A DNA stretch of 64,000 nt from Sciurus carolinensis (GCF_902686445.1 NC_062217.1:86609758-86673757); one strand, 5' to 3'. Positions 10,862 through 22,953 are shown, counted from the first letter of the stretch. The notes: a model not told the origin generated them from the sequence alone. Numbers and translations: made by a program.

Positions 10862-12096
10862 CTTTTCTATTTGTTTTAATTGGTTGTACATGACAGTGGA
10901 ATGCATTTTGACACATTGTACAAAAATGGAGCATAACTTCTCATTCCTCTGACTGTACATGGTGCTGAGTCGCACCAGTAGTGTAATCATACATGTTTAT
11001 AGGGTAATAATGTCTGTGTCATTCCACTGTCCTTCCCATTCTCACTTCCCCATCCCTCCTCTTACTCCCCTTTGCATAATCCAAAATTCCTTCATTCTTT
11101 CCTACCCACCCACCACTATGCATCAGCATCCTCTTATCAGAAAATGCCTTTGGGTTTTTTGAGATTGGTTTATTTCACTTAGCATGATATTCTCCAGCTC
11201 CATTTATTTACCTGCAAATGCCATAATTTCACTCTTCTTTAGGGCCAAGTAATATTCCACTGTGTATATGTACCACATTTTCTTTATCCCTTCAACTGTT
11301 GAAGGGCAGTTCCATAGTTTAGCTATTGTGAGTTAAGTTACTATAAACATTGATGTGGCTGTGTCACTCTAGTATGCTGATTTTAAGTCCTTTGGGTATA
11401 GGCCAAGGAGTGAGATAACTGGGTCAAATGATGATTCCATTCCATGTTTTCTGAGGAGTCTCCATACTGCTTTCCATAGTGGTTGCACCAATTTGCAGTC
11501 CCACCAACTATGTATAAAAGTACCTTTCTCCCCACTTCCTCACCAACATTATGGTTGCTTGTATTCTTGATCCTTGCCATTGAGACTGGAGTGAGATGAA
11601 ATCTTAAGAGTAGTTTTGATTTGCATTTCTCTAATTGCTAGAGATGTTGAACATTTTTTCATGTTTGTTGATTGATTGTATTTCTTCTTCTGTGAAATGT
11701 CTATTCAGTTCCTTAGCCCATTTATCGATTGGTTTGTTTGTTTGTTTTTTTTTTTTGGTGGTAAGTTTTTTAAGTTCTTTATATATTCTGGAGATTAATG
11801 CTCTATCTGAGGTGGTAGGCTCTCTTCACATTATTGATTATTTCCTTTGCTGAGAAGAAGCTTTTTAGTTTGAGTTCATCCCATTTATTGATTTTTGATT
11901 TTGCTTCTTGTGCTTTAGGAGTCTTGTTAAGGAAATCAGTTCCTAAGTCGACATGGTGAATATTTGGGCCTACTTTTTCTACTATTAGGCACAGGATCTC
12001 TGTTCTAGTGCCTACGTCTTTGATCCACTTTGAGTTTTGTGCAGGGTCAGAGGAGGGGGGTTTAATTTCACCTTCTGGAACTTTTAATACACATAT
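10862..12096 (-). mobile_element. L1 3' UTR and ORF2 C-terminus (second copy)
   Basis: The 3' UTR begins again at the second ttggttgtacatgacag. Further right lie decayed ORF2 C-terminal residues in several frames, including KTPKAQEAKSKINKWDELKLK at about 11860-11930. Truncated in ORF2 near 12096. Head-to-tail L1 ends show two separate events. Confidence 0.85.
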
Positions 12097-12426
12097 CTTT
12101 TTTTTTCCTCCAGTACTAAAAATTGAATGCAGGGGTCTTCTATCACTGGGCTCCATTTCCAGCCCTTTTTTTTTTTAGTTGTAGTTGGACACAATAGCTT
12201 TATTTTATTTATTTTTATGTAGTGCTGAGGATTAAACCCAGTACCTCATACAGGCTAGGCAAGTGCTCTACCACTGAGCCTCAACCCCAACCCCATTTTC
12301 ACCCCTTTTGTAAATTTTATTTTGAGACAGGTTTTCACTAAGTTGCCCAGGCTGGTTTGAACTTGCCATCTTCTGCCTCAACTTCCTGAGTCACTGGGAT
12401 TACAGATACGTGCCACTCTATCTGAC
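12097..12426 (-). mobile_element. B1-dID SINE split by tailed ID
   Basis: The ID-like half (12097-12166) and B1-like half (about 12300-12426) flank a younger insertion. Confidence 0.85.
12168..12296 (-). mobile_element. tailed ID nested in B1-dID
   Basis: Antisense copy: tagttgtagttggacacaat tail, gagcctcaaccccaacccc head. Confidence 0.85.
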
Positions 12427-12486
12427 TAAATAGATATATCTTTAAATGCTCCATCTGTCTTAACCATCTTTGAAATTTTTAAATTT

Positions 12487-12570
12487 TGGCCTGGATATGT
12501 AACTCTGTGGTAGAGTATGTAATTAACACGCATGAGGCCTTGCGTTTGATTGCCAGCACCACAAAAAAAA
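12487..12570 (+). mobile_element. ID SINE, diverged
   Basis: gatatgtaactctgtggtag replaces the usual A-box. It ends gccagcaccacaaaaaaaa. Confidence 0.75.
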
Positions 12571-13001
12571 TTTTAATCTTTATTGTAATATTTTAATATT
12601 ATATCATGGAAGTTTTAATCACAGAGGCACAGAGATTAGTGTAATGAATCTCTCTACTTGCTACCCTGATTCTAAATTTATCACAATTTGTCTAGTCTTG
12701 CTGTATCCATAACTTATTTTTTTTCCTTTTTATCTCTGAAGAATTTTAAAATAAATCTGATTTTAGTATCTGAAATAGAGATATATCAGAATGTATCTCT
12801 AAAAAATAATAACTTTTTCTTACACATCTATATTAGTCTCACACAGAATAAAATTAAAAAATAATTCCTTCATATTATGAAATACCCCCATGCTGGTTTT
12901 TTTTTTTTTTTTTTTTTTTTCATTTGCTTTGTGGGATCTATAAGGGTCACAGTCTGGTCATTGTATACCTAAGTTCTTTTTAGTCCAGTTCCTATTTAAT
13001 A

Positions 13002-13040
<39 letters not shown>

Positions 13041-13517
13041 GTATATGTCTCACTCATTTCTCTTGTGGGTGAGAGAAAGGGTTCCTGTTGGAGAGATGGA
13101 CTGACTGAGAAATAAAAGCTATGAAATTTATATAACAGAAAATAAGGCAAAAAGGCAAGAATATCTTTAAAGCAGGGGCATCCAGAGGTTGAGGCATCCA
13201 GAAGGGTCTGGCTCTAACAAAGGAAGGAGCCGTGCTTGCTTTATTTATAGCAGTACAGATCAAAAGGGATCCGTAGAAGCTTCTTTGAGAAAAACAGGAT
13301 AGGGTGGGAGTAAGCAGGTTGTTTGACCCTAGGGGATCCCTCCCATTTCCAGTGCTTATGCTTGAACCTTGAGTGGTGAGCTAGAACAGGGTACCATGTG
13401 ACTCAGGCATTCTGGAACAGTGAATATCTCTGACTGTGAGCTCCTAAGACCAGGTTTCCCTGTCTCATGACTTTAACTTTGCCCGGTTCTTACACCATTC
13501 ATGGATGGCTTCCTACA
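12571..13517. other. unique sequence with T-run and (TA)n
   Basis: Holds a 24-nt T run near 12898-12921 and an AT dinucleotide repeat at about 13007-13046. No gene recognised. Confidence 0.5.
13007..13046 (+). repeat. (TA)n microsatellite
   Basis: Alternating TA with GT interruptions at the right end. Confidence 0.9.
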
Positions 13518-13735
13518 TAAAAAGATTTTTTTTTTTTTTGGTTCTGGGGATTGAATGAGCCTAGAGGCACTTTACCACTGAGCCACATCCCAGCCCTTTT
13601 TAAAATTTTGAGGCAGGGTTTCACTAAGTTTCTGAGGGCCTGGCTAAATTGCTGAGGCTGGCATTGAACTTTCTATCCTCTTGCTTCAGCCTCCAAATTG
13701 CTTAGATTACAGGCATGTGCCAACATACCTGGAGA
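13518..13735 (-). mobile_element. B1-dID SINE
   Basis: Antisense dimer from poly-T to caggcatgtgccaacatacc. The B1 half carries an extra copy of the ctaaattgctgagg segment. Confidence 0.85.
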
Positions 13736-13738
13736 AAG

Positions 13739-14095
13739 CGTTTATTTAGCTCATGGTTTTGGAGATTCAAAGTGTCAGATTGAGGGTAGACATTGTTTTT
13801 ACCTCTGGTGAGGTTGTTGAGCGGTGGCACATGGTGGTGGAAGCACGTGAAGGAATAAGCAGTCACACCCCAAACAGGCGCAGAGAAAAAAGGGCAGACA
13901 GGGGCAAGGCTTCTCCTTTCATAACAACCCTCTCCCCAAAACTATTTTTTGGGCAATGACCTAAGGAGCTTGCATAAGGAGCTTGCATTAGGACCTGCCT
14001 TCCAAAGGTTCTGCCATTTCCAATAGTGTCACCCTCCAATCAAAATGTGCCTTTGGGGAACACTAACCATAGCAACCCATAACAGTCACCACTGG
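13739..14095 (+). repeat. old interspersed repeat, unassigned
   Basis: Same type as 7536-7920 (tttatttagctcatggtttt, gtgcctttggggaac). Contains a 13-bp tandem duplication around aaggagcttgcat. Confidence 0.5.
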
Positions 14096-14149
14096 AAATA
14101 ATTGAGGCAACAACTCCTGACCCTAAAAATTGGCAAGAAAAATTAATTT

Positions 14150-14338
14150 ATCTTGCCAGGTATACTGGTACATGCCTGTAATTCAAGGTACTCAGGAGAA
14201 TCCCAAGTTCAAGGTCAGCCTAAGCAACATAGACTCTGTCACAAAAATAAAATATAAAGGGCCAGAGATGTAGCTCAGTGGTAAAGTGCTCATCTAGCAC
14301 ATGTGAGGTCCTGGGTTCAGTCCCTATTACCATTAAAA
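14150..14338 (+). mobile_element. B1-dID SINE, diverged
   Basis: B1-like block with short deletions, then an ID-like block ending gttcagtccctattacc. Confidence 0.8.
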
Positions 14339-14572
14339 GAAAACTGAATTTATCTTTCTATTTTTAATTAATTATGTTTAAGAGTAACCAAATAACCCTC
14401 CCTAGCTAATAATATGGGTACGAAAGTGTGTATTTTTTTATTTGTTAATTATGTAATTATTTACACATCTGAAAAACTCAATTGTTACTCAGATTTTGCC
14501 TCATCTTGGTTTTTAAACTACTTAATCTATAAGGAGAGTGTGTTAAAATCTTCAAACAAAACTGTTGGGTGG

Positions 14573-14790
14573 GCTGGGTATGGTGGTGCGTGCTCGTAAT
14601 CCCAGCAGTTCAGGAGGTTGAGGCAGGAAGATCGCAGGTTCAAATCCAGCCTTAGCAATTTAGCAAGGCCCTAAGCAACTTGGCGAGAACCTGTCTCAAA
14701 ATAAATAAATAAATAAACAAACAAATAAATAAATAAATAAAAAGGGCTGAGGATGTGCCTCAGGGATTCAATTCATGGTTAAAAAACAAA
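14573..14790 (+). mobile_element. B1-dID SINE
   Basis: Dimer with an (AAAT)n expansion in the linker at about 14698-14742. Confidence 0.9.
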
Positions 14791-14807
14791 AACAATAACA
14801 ACAACAA

Positions 14808-14910
14808 GGGCTGGGGATGTAGCTCAGTTGGTAGAGTGCTTGCCTTGCAAGCACAAGGCCCTGGGTTCAATCCCCAGCACCACAAAAAATAAATAAATAA
14901 CAACAACAAA
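14808..14910 (+). mobile_element. ID SINE, near-consensus
   Basis: gggctggggatgtagctcag to ccccagcaccacaaaaaat with few mismatches. Inserted directly after the preceding dimer. Confidence 0.92.
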
Positions 14911-14974
14911 AACCTGTTGGTTGATTTACCTAGTGTTTTTACTTTCTTTCTTTTGCTGTATAGTTCTACAATAA

Positions 14975-15370
14975 TGTTGTGTGAGTTTTCTAGAGTTGCT
15001 GTAGAAAACTATAACAGACTTGGTGGCTTACGTTTATTCTCTCATAATTCTGGAAGCCAGAATCAAGTAATCAACAGGGCCACGCTCCTTCCAGAGGCTC
15101 TAGGTGAAAATCATTTCTTGTGTCTTCCAACTTCTGGTGGCTTCAGACATTCCTTGACTTGTGGCAGCATCTTTCTACTCTGCTTTTGTCTTCACACGGC
15201 CTTCTCCTTTGTGTTTTCTCTTACGAGGACATTTGTCTTAAGATCCACCCTAATACAAGATGACCTCATCTCAAGATCCTTAATTATATCTGCAAACACT
15301 TTCCCCCCCCCCCCCCGCAAAAGATCTCTTTCATTTTTGAGGAGGGCACCCTTCAACTCAGTGTAAGAGG
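14975..15370 (+). repeat. old mammalian interspersed repeat, likely LTR-derived
   Basis: The pattern gagttgctgtagaaaactat ... ataattctggaagccagaat ... ttaagatccaccctaataca matches a common old mammalian repeat that I cannot assign with certainty. A 15-17 nt C run sits at about 15300-15316. Confidence 0.5.
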
Positions 15371-15734
15371 CATATGTTAGGTACATATATGTGATGAGAA
15401 TCTAATCTTCTTGCTAGTTGATTGTAATATGCCCTTCACAGTCCTTTATTTTATACGTACATATTACCATATATAAATATATGTATGTCTATAAGCATAG
15501 GTGTGCACATATGTATATAAATATGTAATGCCAAGGGCAGAGGATGTGGAAGTTGTTAACTAGGAGTTGCATTGTTTGTGGGGAATTTAAAGACCGATAA
15601 AATATACTAAGAGTTTGTGAACTTTAATTATCATTGTTAGAAAAATTTTAAACAATGTCAGTGATAAAATATGTGTCCCTTCCACCAAATACCTTTGTTT
15701 GTTCTAGGTTCTAGACAATTTTTGCAGCTATTAT

Positions 15735-15880
15735 TGAGTTTTTAAAAAAATTTTTTAGTTGTAGATGAGCACAATACCTTTATTGATTGATTGATTGATT
15801 GATATGGTGCCAAGGATCCAACCTAGTGCCTCACACATGGTAAGCAAGTGCTCTACCACTGAGCCACAATCCCAGCACCA
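15735..15880 (-). mobile_element. ID SINE with tail module
   Basis: Antisense copy with a (ATTG)n microsatellite in the tail at 15782-15803. Confidence 0.88.
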
Positions 15881-16567
15881 TATTATCAAGTTTTAATAAT
15901 AACCTTGTTAGAAGCCTTGAACCATTAAATTTGGAAGGCTCAGAAAGATCACCTAGTACACCCCATGGGGTTATAGAGTTGGAGACAGAGGGCCATAGAA
16001 GGGAAAATTATACAGCAGGTTGGGGCAAAACCAGGCATTTCACTGCCAATACCAGGGTAAGGGAGTCCTATTAAACATGGATCATCATCTTACATCTGGC
16101 TCCCTAACCAGCAATCACCCTTGGGGGCCACCAAGAGGGAAGAACACTTCTCCTTGAGTCTATTCCTTAGGATGACAACTCGCCTCCCACACAATTTGGA
16201 CCCAATTCAAGCATGTAGGGGCTCACTTTGGGAAAAGCTACAGAGCATCACCTCTTTCTGATGCTACCCCAAAGGACTGGGGACTGCTAATTACCTCTGT
16301 GCCCTCTAGGGGTCTTAGCCCAGGGCTCACACTTTGCAATCCAGATAAACACTAAATAAAGCAATATGTATTTGCCAAATAACAACAATAATAATCTTGT
16401 TAACTTCAAATTAACATGGTTTATTATTTATCATTTAATAAACATTATATTTTTCATAGAAATTAATTTGGGAAACTCCCTAGCTGGTAATAAAGTGAAG
16501 GTGCAGACCACCTGACTCCAAAGATTGTGGGCTATTGATCACAGTGCTACTCTGCTTCACATTAGCT
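15881..16567. other. unique intergenic sequence, nothing recognised
   Basis: No coding signature or named repeat seen. Confidence 0.5.
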
Positions 16568-16576
16568 GGAGTCCTT

Positions 16577-16739
16577 TTTTTTTTTTTTTTTTTTTTTTAA
16601 TTAATGTTGGTTTATTTCACTTAGAGTGGTATTCTCCATTTCCATCCATTTATCTGCAAATGCCATAATATTACTCTTTATGGCTGAATAATATTCCATT
16701 GTGTATATATACCAGTTTCTTTATCCATTCATCTGTGGT
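16577..16739 (-). mobile_element. L1 3' fragment, prematurely tailed
   Basis: The duplication ggagtcctt at 16568-16576 and 16740-16748 frames a T run joined to an internal L1 3' UTR position. The terminal roughly 300 bp of usual L1 3' UTR is absent. Confidence 0.85.
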
Positions 16740-16974
16740 GGAGTCCTTAATTATCAAAAGATTCATAACAAATAATGTTGTGCTATTGTTATTTAACACT
16801 GACACAAATATTTCCACAACTTTCCAACATTCTGTATTATTCTATTATAAAATAGAAAGTGAGACTGAGAGACAATAGGAGACTACAGCAGATTGACAAC
16901 ACAGATCAAATAGAATGTAATGCAAACCTTCTCTGGAAAGCAAAATGTAGTTCAAATATATATTGTTTCTTATA

Positions 16975-17096
16975 AATCTTTTTTTTTTTAAATTTTTTTA
17001 GTTGTAGGTGGACACATTTTTATGTGGTGCCAAGGATCAAACCCAGCACCTCACACACGCTAGGTGAACACTCTATGCTGAGCCATAACCCCAGTT
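16975..17096 (-). mobile_element. ID SINE with tail module
   Basis: Antisense. Part of the tail is deleted, as gtggacacatttttatgtgg joins directly. Confidence 0.82.
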
Positions 17097-17177
17097 CTCT
17101 ACATATGGTTTCTTTAGTTTGCTCTTATGGTCAGTTCAGGTGCCAGGGTAGAAAATAGTTTTATATGATATTAAATT

Positions 17178-17367
17178 TATTTATTTAACTTTTGTGGTAC
17201 TGGGGATGGAACCCAGGGGTACTCTACCACTGAGCTACATCCCCAATTCTTTATATTTTGAGAAAGGATCTCACTAAGTTGCCCAGGCTGGCCTTGAACT
17301 TGCAATCCTCCTGCCTCAGTCTCCCAAATCACTGGGATTACAGGCATGGGCCACCATGTCCAGCTGA
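17178..17367 (-). mobile_element. B1-dID SINE
   Basis: Antisense dimer ending ggcatgggccaccatgtcc. Confidence 0.9.
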
Positions 17368-17555
17368 TGTGTGCTCTTGTTCTTGCCCGTTCTCCAGTAG
17401 CTGTGACACAGTCACAAAACTCTCACCAGATGTAGCAGTTGGATCTTGGACTTAAGAGCCTCCAAAACTATTACCCAGATAAACTTCTATAGTTTATAAC
17501 TCACCATCTGAATCTGTGGTATTCTGTTATACCAGCAAAAAAACTAAGGCAACTC
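17368..17555 (+). repeat. LTR remnant, MaLR-like
   Basis: The end motif ctgtggtattctgttatacc ... aaaactaaggcaa resembles the 3' end of mammalian MaLR LTRs. Only the end is recognisable. Confidence 0.45.
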
Positions 17556-18270
17556 CCTGAAAGGGCAGTATGCTGAGGTGACAGTTGTCATTGAGAAATG
17601 ACAACTCTCATTATCAGAGAAATCAAATATTATCAATTTTTAATCTTTGAACACAGAACTGAGACAAAAATAGGACTTCAGAAAATACATAATTTGTGGC
17701 TACTAAGCCTAAGATTATCTCTGGCACACTTCATGGAGTTTTTCTCTGTAAACTCATTGTGCATCTGGCTTTGTACTTACAATTGCTTAATAGAAAAGGA
17801 TGGTTATAATCTACAGCACTCATTAATATGTTGCCATTACCTTTAATACGCATGTTTAGTACATTCTTTAAACCATTAATTGAAGACAAAAAAATGTTGA
17901 CATTCTCCCAAGAACGTCCATGAAATACAGCATCAAGCAGTATACGAAGGCTTACCCAGCACCCTTGTTCATTAATCCATGAACAAGCATGTCTTAGATG
18001 GTTTGTGTCTGATTGTCATTGAATAAATCTAAGTCTTTATCACACCTTAGAAGAGAAAATAAGAGGGGAAACAATGTGGTTTTTAAAAAAAATTACATTT
18101 CCAGACATTACACAGTAACTTGGTGTTTCACCAAATTCAATCCAACCTAACACCATCAGTCGTAGTCCCACCAAGAACCGCTGGGGCGAAAATCATCACT
18201 TTCATCTTTACGTGGAGTCTTGGAAATCAACAATATGACATGCATCGAAGAAGTCAGGAGTAGACAAGGA
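17556..18270. other. region upstream of the CpG island
   Basis: No repeats or gene recognised. AT-rich up to about 18150, then a sharp rise in GC. Confidence 0.5.
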
Positions 18271-20010
18271 ACATTAAACCCTAGTGGACCCGGCCCCTGG
18301 GTCCCTCCGCAGGGGTCTCAGCGGGCGGAGAAGCGATGGAGAGGGTGGTTGAGTACGGCTTCCAACAATCCTTGAGGATCAGGAGATCGTGGAGGTGGGG
18401 GAGGGTCAACGCACCGGCGGCTGCGCCGGCGGCGGTGATGCAGAAAGACGCCCCAGGACAGCTTGGTCCTTCTGGTGGGCAGAAGCCCCGCTCCAGGGAG
18501 CCCTCCATCTTGGCTGATGGAACTGGGCAGCAGCATCTGGCTCTCCCCCTGGTCACGCTGCCCCCCACTGCCCCGCGGACTCCCACTACGAAAGCAGGAG
18601 TCGTTTCCTCTGCCGAACCAGAGCCCAGTCGGGGCTGCTCGGGGACAAGTTTCCCAGTCCCATGGGGTTTGGTTCTGAATGGTTCCCAAGTTCCCCCAGC
18701 AGTTCCAACAAAATGGAGGACGTCCTCTCCTCCTGCTGCAGCCATGACGGGAGGTGGGGGGACTGTTCCCCACCGGGGCGAAGCGAGGGTGGAGGCGCCT
18801 CCACAGCCCTCAGAGGGCCCAGGTACCCACTTCGGCCGCGGCCCCGAACGCCCCTCATTCTCGCTTTAGTCCTCCCCGGCCTGTCCCCTCGCGGGGGCCT
18901 TCCAGAGACTGGACAGGGTGGACGTTGGGGCATCCAGGCCGCGTGTCTCCTCGGGCGGAGTTGCTGAGAGCCGAGGCGACGGCCCGGGTTTGGCGGGCAA
19001 GACGACTCGGGCTCCTGATCCCAGCGGGCCGGGGGCGGGGCGGGGCGGGGCGGAGTTGGGGGTGGAGGGCTGGAGCAGCTAAGAGAAGCAACACCCCGGC
19101 AGCCGCGGAAGACCAGCAGTGAGGGAGTGGAACTGAGGGCAGGGGTGTGGCCCGTGACTGACGGACAGCCGTTCGGAACTCCCTACGAGGGAGGGGCCTG
19201 AAAGAAGGCCAACGTAGCCAATGAACGGGCCCGAGGCGCCCCGGCCCGTTCTGGCCCGCCTCTGACCACAGCCAATGAGAGTGCGGAGGGCGGGTCCTTT
19301 GGGGGTTCTGTCGCATCGCGGTCTCCACCTTCTCCTTACCAGCAATAAAGCCGGGACTGGACTCCGCGAAGTAGGTGTTGCCTAAGGACGTGGGCCCGGG
19401 GAGGGGAGATTTCGTTCCTCAGAGCCGCATCCAGAACCGAGTGAGGCTTATCCCCGCTTTGAGGGCCGCAGAGAGCGGGGGTGGCTAGGAGCAGCGCAGC
19501 CTCCTGAGGAAGAGGCGGAGGCAACTGGGGAGGCGGGGATGGGTGAGGGCAGCCTCCAGAGCGTCCCTCGGATTCGGGCTTGATACCCTATGGTGCGACC
19601 GCCTTAGACGCTGCGGCGTCGGGGCCTCGGTGGCTGTTTGGGGCTGCGCTTATGTCACAGGCGCCTTCATGTGCTCCCCGAGGGCTGCGAGAGTGCGGGC
19701 ACAGCGGGGCGAGCCGGGTGAGGCTGCAACCAGGGGCTGGGGTCGCAGGGGGCGGCCGGGAAGTTGCAGGATAATTTTCTTTATTTTCTGCGAGGGCACC
19801 CCGGCCGGCTCTCCTGCTCTCGAGGCTGCGCTCCCACTCTGTTGTTGGGAGCCTACGTCCCCAGGTTTTTCGGGACTAGGATTGTTGCTTGTGCCCCACC
19901 GGTTCCCTTCCTTAGCTTCTCTCTTTGCCGGCGCTGCGAGGCTTCTAGTTTCACTTGGGCAGTTCCTAATGGCGGACCTGGAGCCAGTCGCCAACCGCCC
20001 GCAGACAAAC
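18271..20010 (+). promoter_or_regulatory. ZMYM5: CpG island, likely ZMYM5 promoter
   Basis: Dense CpG over about 1.7 kb, free of SINEs and L1s in an otherwise repeat-packed window. It contains overlapping GC boxes (ggggcggggcggggcggggc near 19029-19050) and two forward CCAAT boxes (gccaatgaacg near 19217, gccaatgagag near 19271). The spacing predicts initiation around 19330-19400. Candidate exon-1 donors are ggtgagggc near 19537 and ggtgaggctg near 19717. The island is the only promoter-like region upstream of the first coding exon, and its orientation fits ZMYM5. The transcription start is inferred, not seen. Confidence 0.75.
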
Positions 20011-20395
20011 CTCAGGTCCAGGGCCACTACTTGCCACAAATACTGCTCAACGGTGTCGTGAACCTTACCCCACATATTGGTTCGAGTGGCTGGGATGAAG
20101 CTGGGTGGGCAAATTTTGGAGGGAATCCGACTCCTTTGCTGGAGCTGAAGCAACCTTTGCCCTGCCCCCTTCCTTCCTAGGAGGAGACCTGGTGCCTTGC
20201 TCGGCTCACCCTACCCCACCCCGAGTTCTGTAATTTGAAGAAACAGCTTTGTCTTAATATTGTGGTTTCTGTAGTTTGGGTTGTTTGAGTTTTTTATACC
20301 GTGCGGGGCGGGTAGAACAGCGCAGTAACTTCATGACCGATATATCTCATTACTTCCTCTGGTGTTGAGTTGGTGTTGCCATACAGTTTGGTTGT

Positions 20396-20398
<3 letters not shown>

Positions 20399-20450
<52 letters not shown>
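20399..20450 (+). repeat. T52 homopolymer
   Basis: 52 consecutive T directly upstream of the predicted splice acceptor at 20465. It acts as an extreme polypyrimidine tract and is expected to vary in length. Confidence 0.95.
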
Positions 20451-20453
<3 letters not shown>

Positions 20454-20465
20454 CTCCTCTTATAG

Positions 20466-20534
20466 GGCCAGGAATCACCTTCAGGGCAGTCTGGTGAAGC
20501 TTTGGCAGAAATTAATACGGAAAATATCTTCATT
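20466..20534 (+). other. ZMYM5: predicted ZMYM5 5' untranslated exon
   Basis: A 69-bp non-repetitive block preceded by aatctcctcttatag and followed by the strong donor gtgagt at 20535. It lies 0.5 kb downstream of the CpG island and upstream of the coding exons, in the right orientation. It has no in-frame ATG. A real but unconfirmed untranslated exon is the simplest reading. Confidence 0.55.
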
Positions 20535-20837
20535 GTGAGTCATTTTATCCCATTTTCCTGTTTAATATATTTAGTGCAGTAGTAGGGTGTTCTTCCTGTG
20601 AGATTTGCCTCTCTGTTATCTTGAAGGCAAAGAGTAATTACTTGAGTGGCTCTGTCCCCAGAGCCAAGCCAGGATAATCCCCAGGAAAGCACTGGAGTGG
20701 GTGCTGGTATTTGCACAACTGCTTCTCTCTCAGAGAGTTCCAAAATAGGACTGTTTGTTCCATTTTATAAAATGCTTTGCATTTAACATTTTTGTCTTCC
20801 TCTCCAACAGATAGGTTTTTTTCCTTATGGATATTTC

Positions 20838-21026
20838 TTTTTTGGGGGCGGGGGCGGGGTACGGGAATTGAACTCGGGAACATTCAACCACTGAGCCACA
20901 TCCCCAGCCCCATTTTGTATTTTATGTAGAGACAGGGTCTCACTAAATTGCTTAGGGCTTCGCCATCCTCCTGCCTCAGCCTCCCAAACTGCTGGGATTA
21001 CAGGCCTGCACCACTGTGACTGGCTT
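20838..21026 (-). mobile_element. B1-dID SINE
   Basis: Antisense dimer. The start has a G-rich tract ggggcgggggcgggg instead of a T run. Confidence 0.88.
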
Positions 21027-21181
21027 ATTCTGGATTTTTAAAAAATTATTTAAAATAAAATAATTTAAAAATAAAACATAAAAAAAACTAAATAATCTCT
21101 TGTCTTAAGGTTGTGGAAGAAGGGGAATTTTTTGTGTGTGTCTGCTTGCATTATATTTGAGGAATACTGATTTGTGTACTT

Positions 21182-21377
21182 TTTTTTTCTTTTTCTGGTA
21201 TGGGCCATTGAACTCATGGGCATTTAATCATTGAACCACATCCACAGCCCTTTTTTGTATTTTTTCATTTAGAGACAGGCTCACTAAGTTGCTGAGGTTG
21301 GCTTTGAACTTGGAATCCTTCTGCCTCAGCCTCCCACGCTACTGGGATTATAGGCCTTGACCACTGCACCCGGCTGA
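21182..21377 (-). mobile_element. B1-dID SINE
   Basis: Antisense dimer ending ccttgaccactgcacccggc. Confidence 0.9.
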
Positions 21378-21723
21378 TTTATATACTCTTGACAATACTC
21401 CAGCTGCATCACATCAGGAGATACATAATCTAGTTGTAGTAGTACTCCTCATTCTAACATTGACTACTGAATTGGTAGTGACTGATCCCTTCATTATGGT
21501 TAATGAGCTTTTTCTTTGCTATCAGAAAGTATTATGTGTTCCTTGTGGTCCCGTGCAGTTACCAGTTCTCCATCTATTCAGCTAATGATTTTAACACCAA
21601 TGATAATTAGAAAAAAATCCAGCTTCTACTTTTATTATGGGGGATTCTGTTGTGTCTTAGGTCTGCCCTATTTTATCCTTTCAACATTGATCGGTTTTCT
21701 GTTGTTAATCAAAAAAAAGTTTG

Positions 21724-21945
21724 TGCCAGGCAAGGTGGTACACACCTGTAATTCCAGCAGCTGCAGAGGCTGAGGCAGAGGATCAAGAGTTCAAAACCAA
21801 CCTTAGCAACTTAGCGAGGCACTTAGCAACTCATGGAGACTCTGTCTCTAAATAATATACAAGAAAGGCCTGGGGATGTGACTCAGTGGTCAAGCACCCC
21901 AGGGTTCAATCCCGGGTAAAACCCCTGCCCCCAAAAATAAAAAGA
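21724..21945 (+). mobile_element. B1-dID SINE
   Basis: Sense dimer from gtgccaggcaaggtggtac to acccctgcccccaaaaat. Confidence 0.9.
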
Positions 21946-22027
21946 AGTTTGTGATTGACTTATTCCCCATGCTTCCATAGTAGTATTACAGCCTTCCCTT
22001 TGCCTGAGTTGCTCCCTGCAAATAAAA

Positions 22028-22235
22028 ATTTTTTTAGTACTGGAGATTTAACCCAGGGGCACTTTACCACTGAGCTACATCCCCAGTCCTTTTGTTTTTT
22101 ACTTTGAGACAGCATCTCGTTGAGTTGGTTAGGGCCTTGCTAAGTTGTTGAGGTTGGCTTTGAACTTGCAGTCCTCCTGTCTCAGGCTCTCAAGCAGTTG
22201 GAGTTGCAGGCATTGCCCCTGGACTCAGCTGCAAA
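22028..22235 (-). mobile_element. B1-dID SINE
   Basis: Antisense dimer with a duplicated ttagggccttgctaagttg segment in the B1 half. Confidence 0.85.
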
Positions 22236-22895
22236 TTTAAGCTTAATTGTACTTATTTTATTCTTTCTTTTTATTTCCTTTCATGAAAATTGAGCCCAAG
22301 GCTGACCTATACTCACAGCCCTACATTTAACTTCTTATACAATACTTTTAAGCCACACCCCTTTAATCTAAGGATAAAATGACAGAATATAGAGTTGTGT
22401 GTCTAGCTCTAAGGATAGAAATTACTTCAATTGGATAATTTTCACAGGATGTCTAGAATAGTAACATTGCACATTCCATAGAAGTTTAGTGAGATGATGG
22501 GATGTGGGTGTGGTTCTAGAGCTATGATGGATCTTTTGTAGGAGAAGGCATTTAATGAGAACCAAAAATAAAAAGATTATACAGGTAATATGTCACTGAC
22601 TTAATTATTACTTACTGTTTTCCTCAACAAAAGTCATGAGGTATTTATACCATACTGTTGTGCAGAGGATTTGCTTTTGGTGCCAGCTATAATAAGGTTC
22701 AAATCTCTGCTCTTTTGTTTAGTGTGGCAAGTCACTTATTCTGTGAGACTTTGTTATGTGACATTCTACAAATGAATAAAATAAGTCTGTCTTCCCAAGA
22801 TTGTTATGAGGATTGTAAATTCCTGGGCCATAAATTATGGAACACATGTAAACACACATGTATTTAGTTAATGGTAATTAATGATATATATTATG

Positions 22896-22916
<21 letters not shown>
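22236..22916. other. unique intronic sequence, nothing recognised
   Basis: No exon-like block or repeat identified. Confidence 0.5.

Positions 22917-22953
<37 letters not shown>

Noticed and set aside
14808..14880. tRNA genes at the many tagctcag ... ggttcaatcc sequences
   Set aside because: These are ID SINEs: they lack a proper cloverleaf and end in A tails between target duplications.
18281..19328. Several long reading frames on both strands of the CpG island
   Set aside because: GC-rich DNA has few stop codons. The frames overlap on both strands, show no domain, and lack a convincing gene structure.
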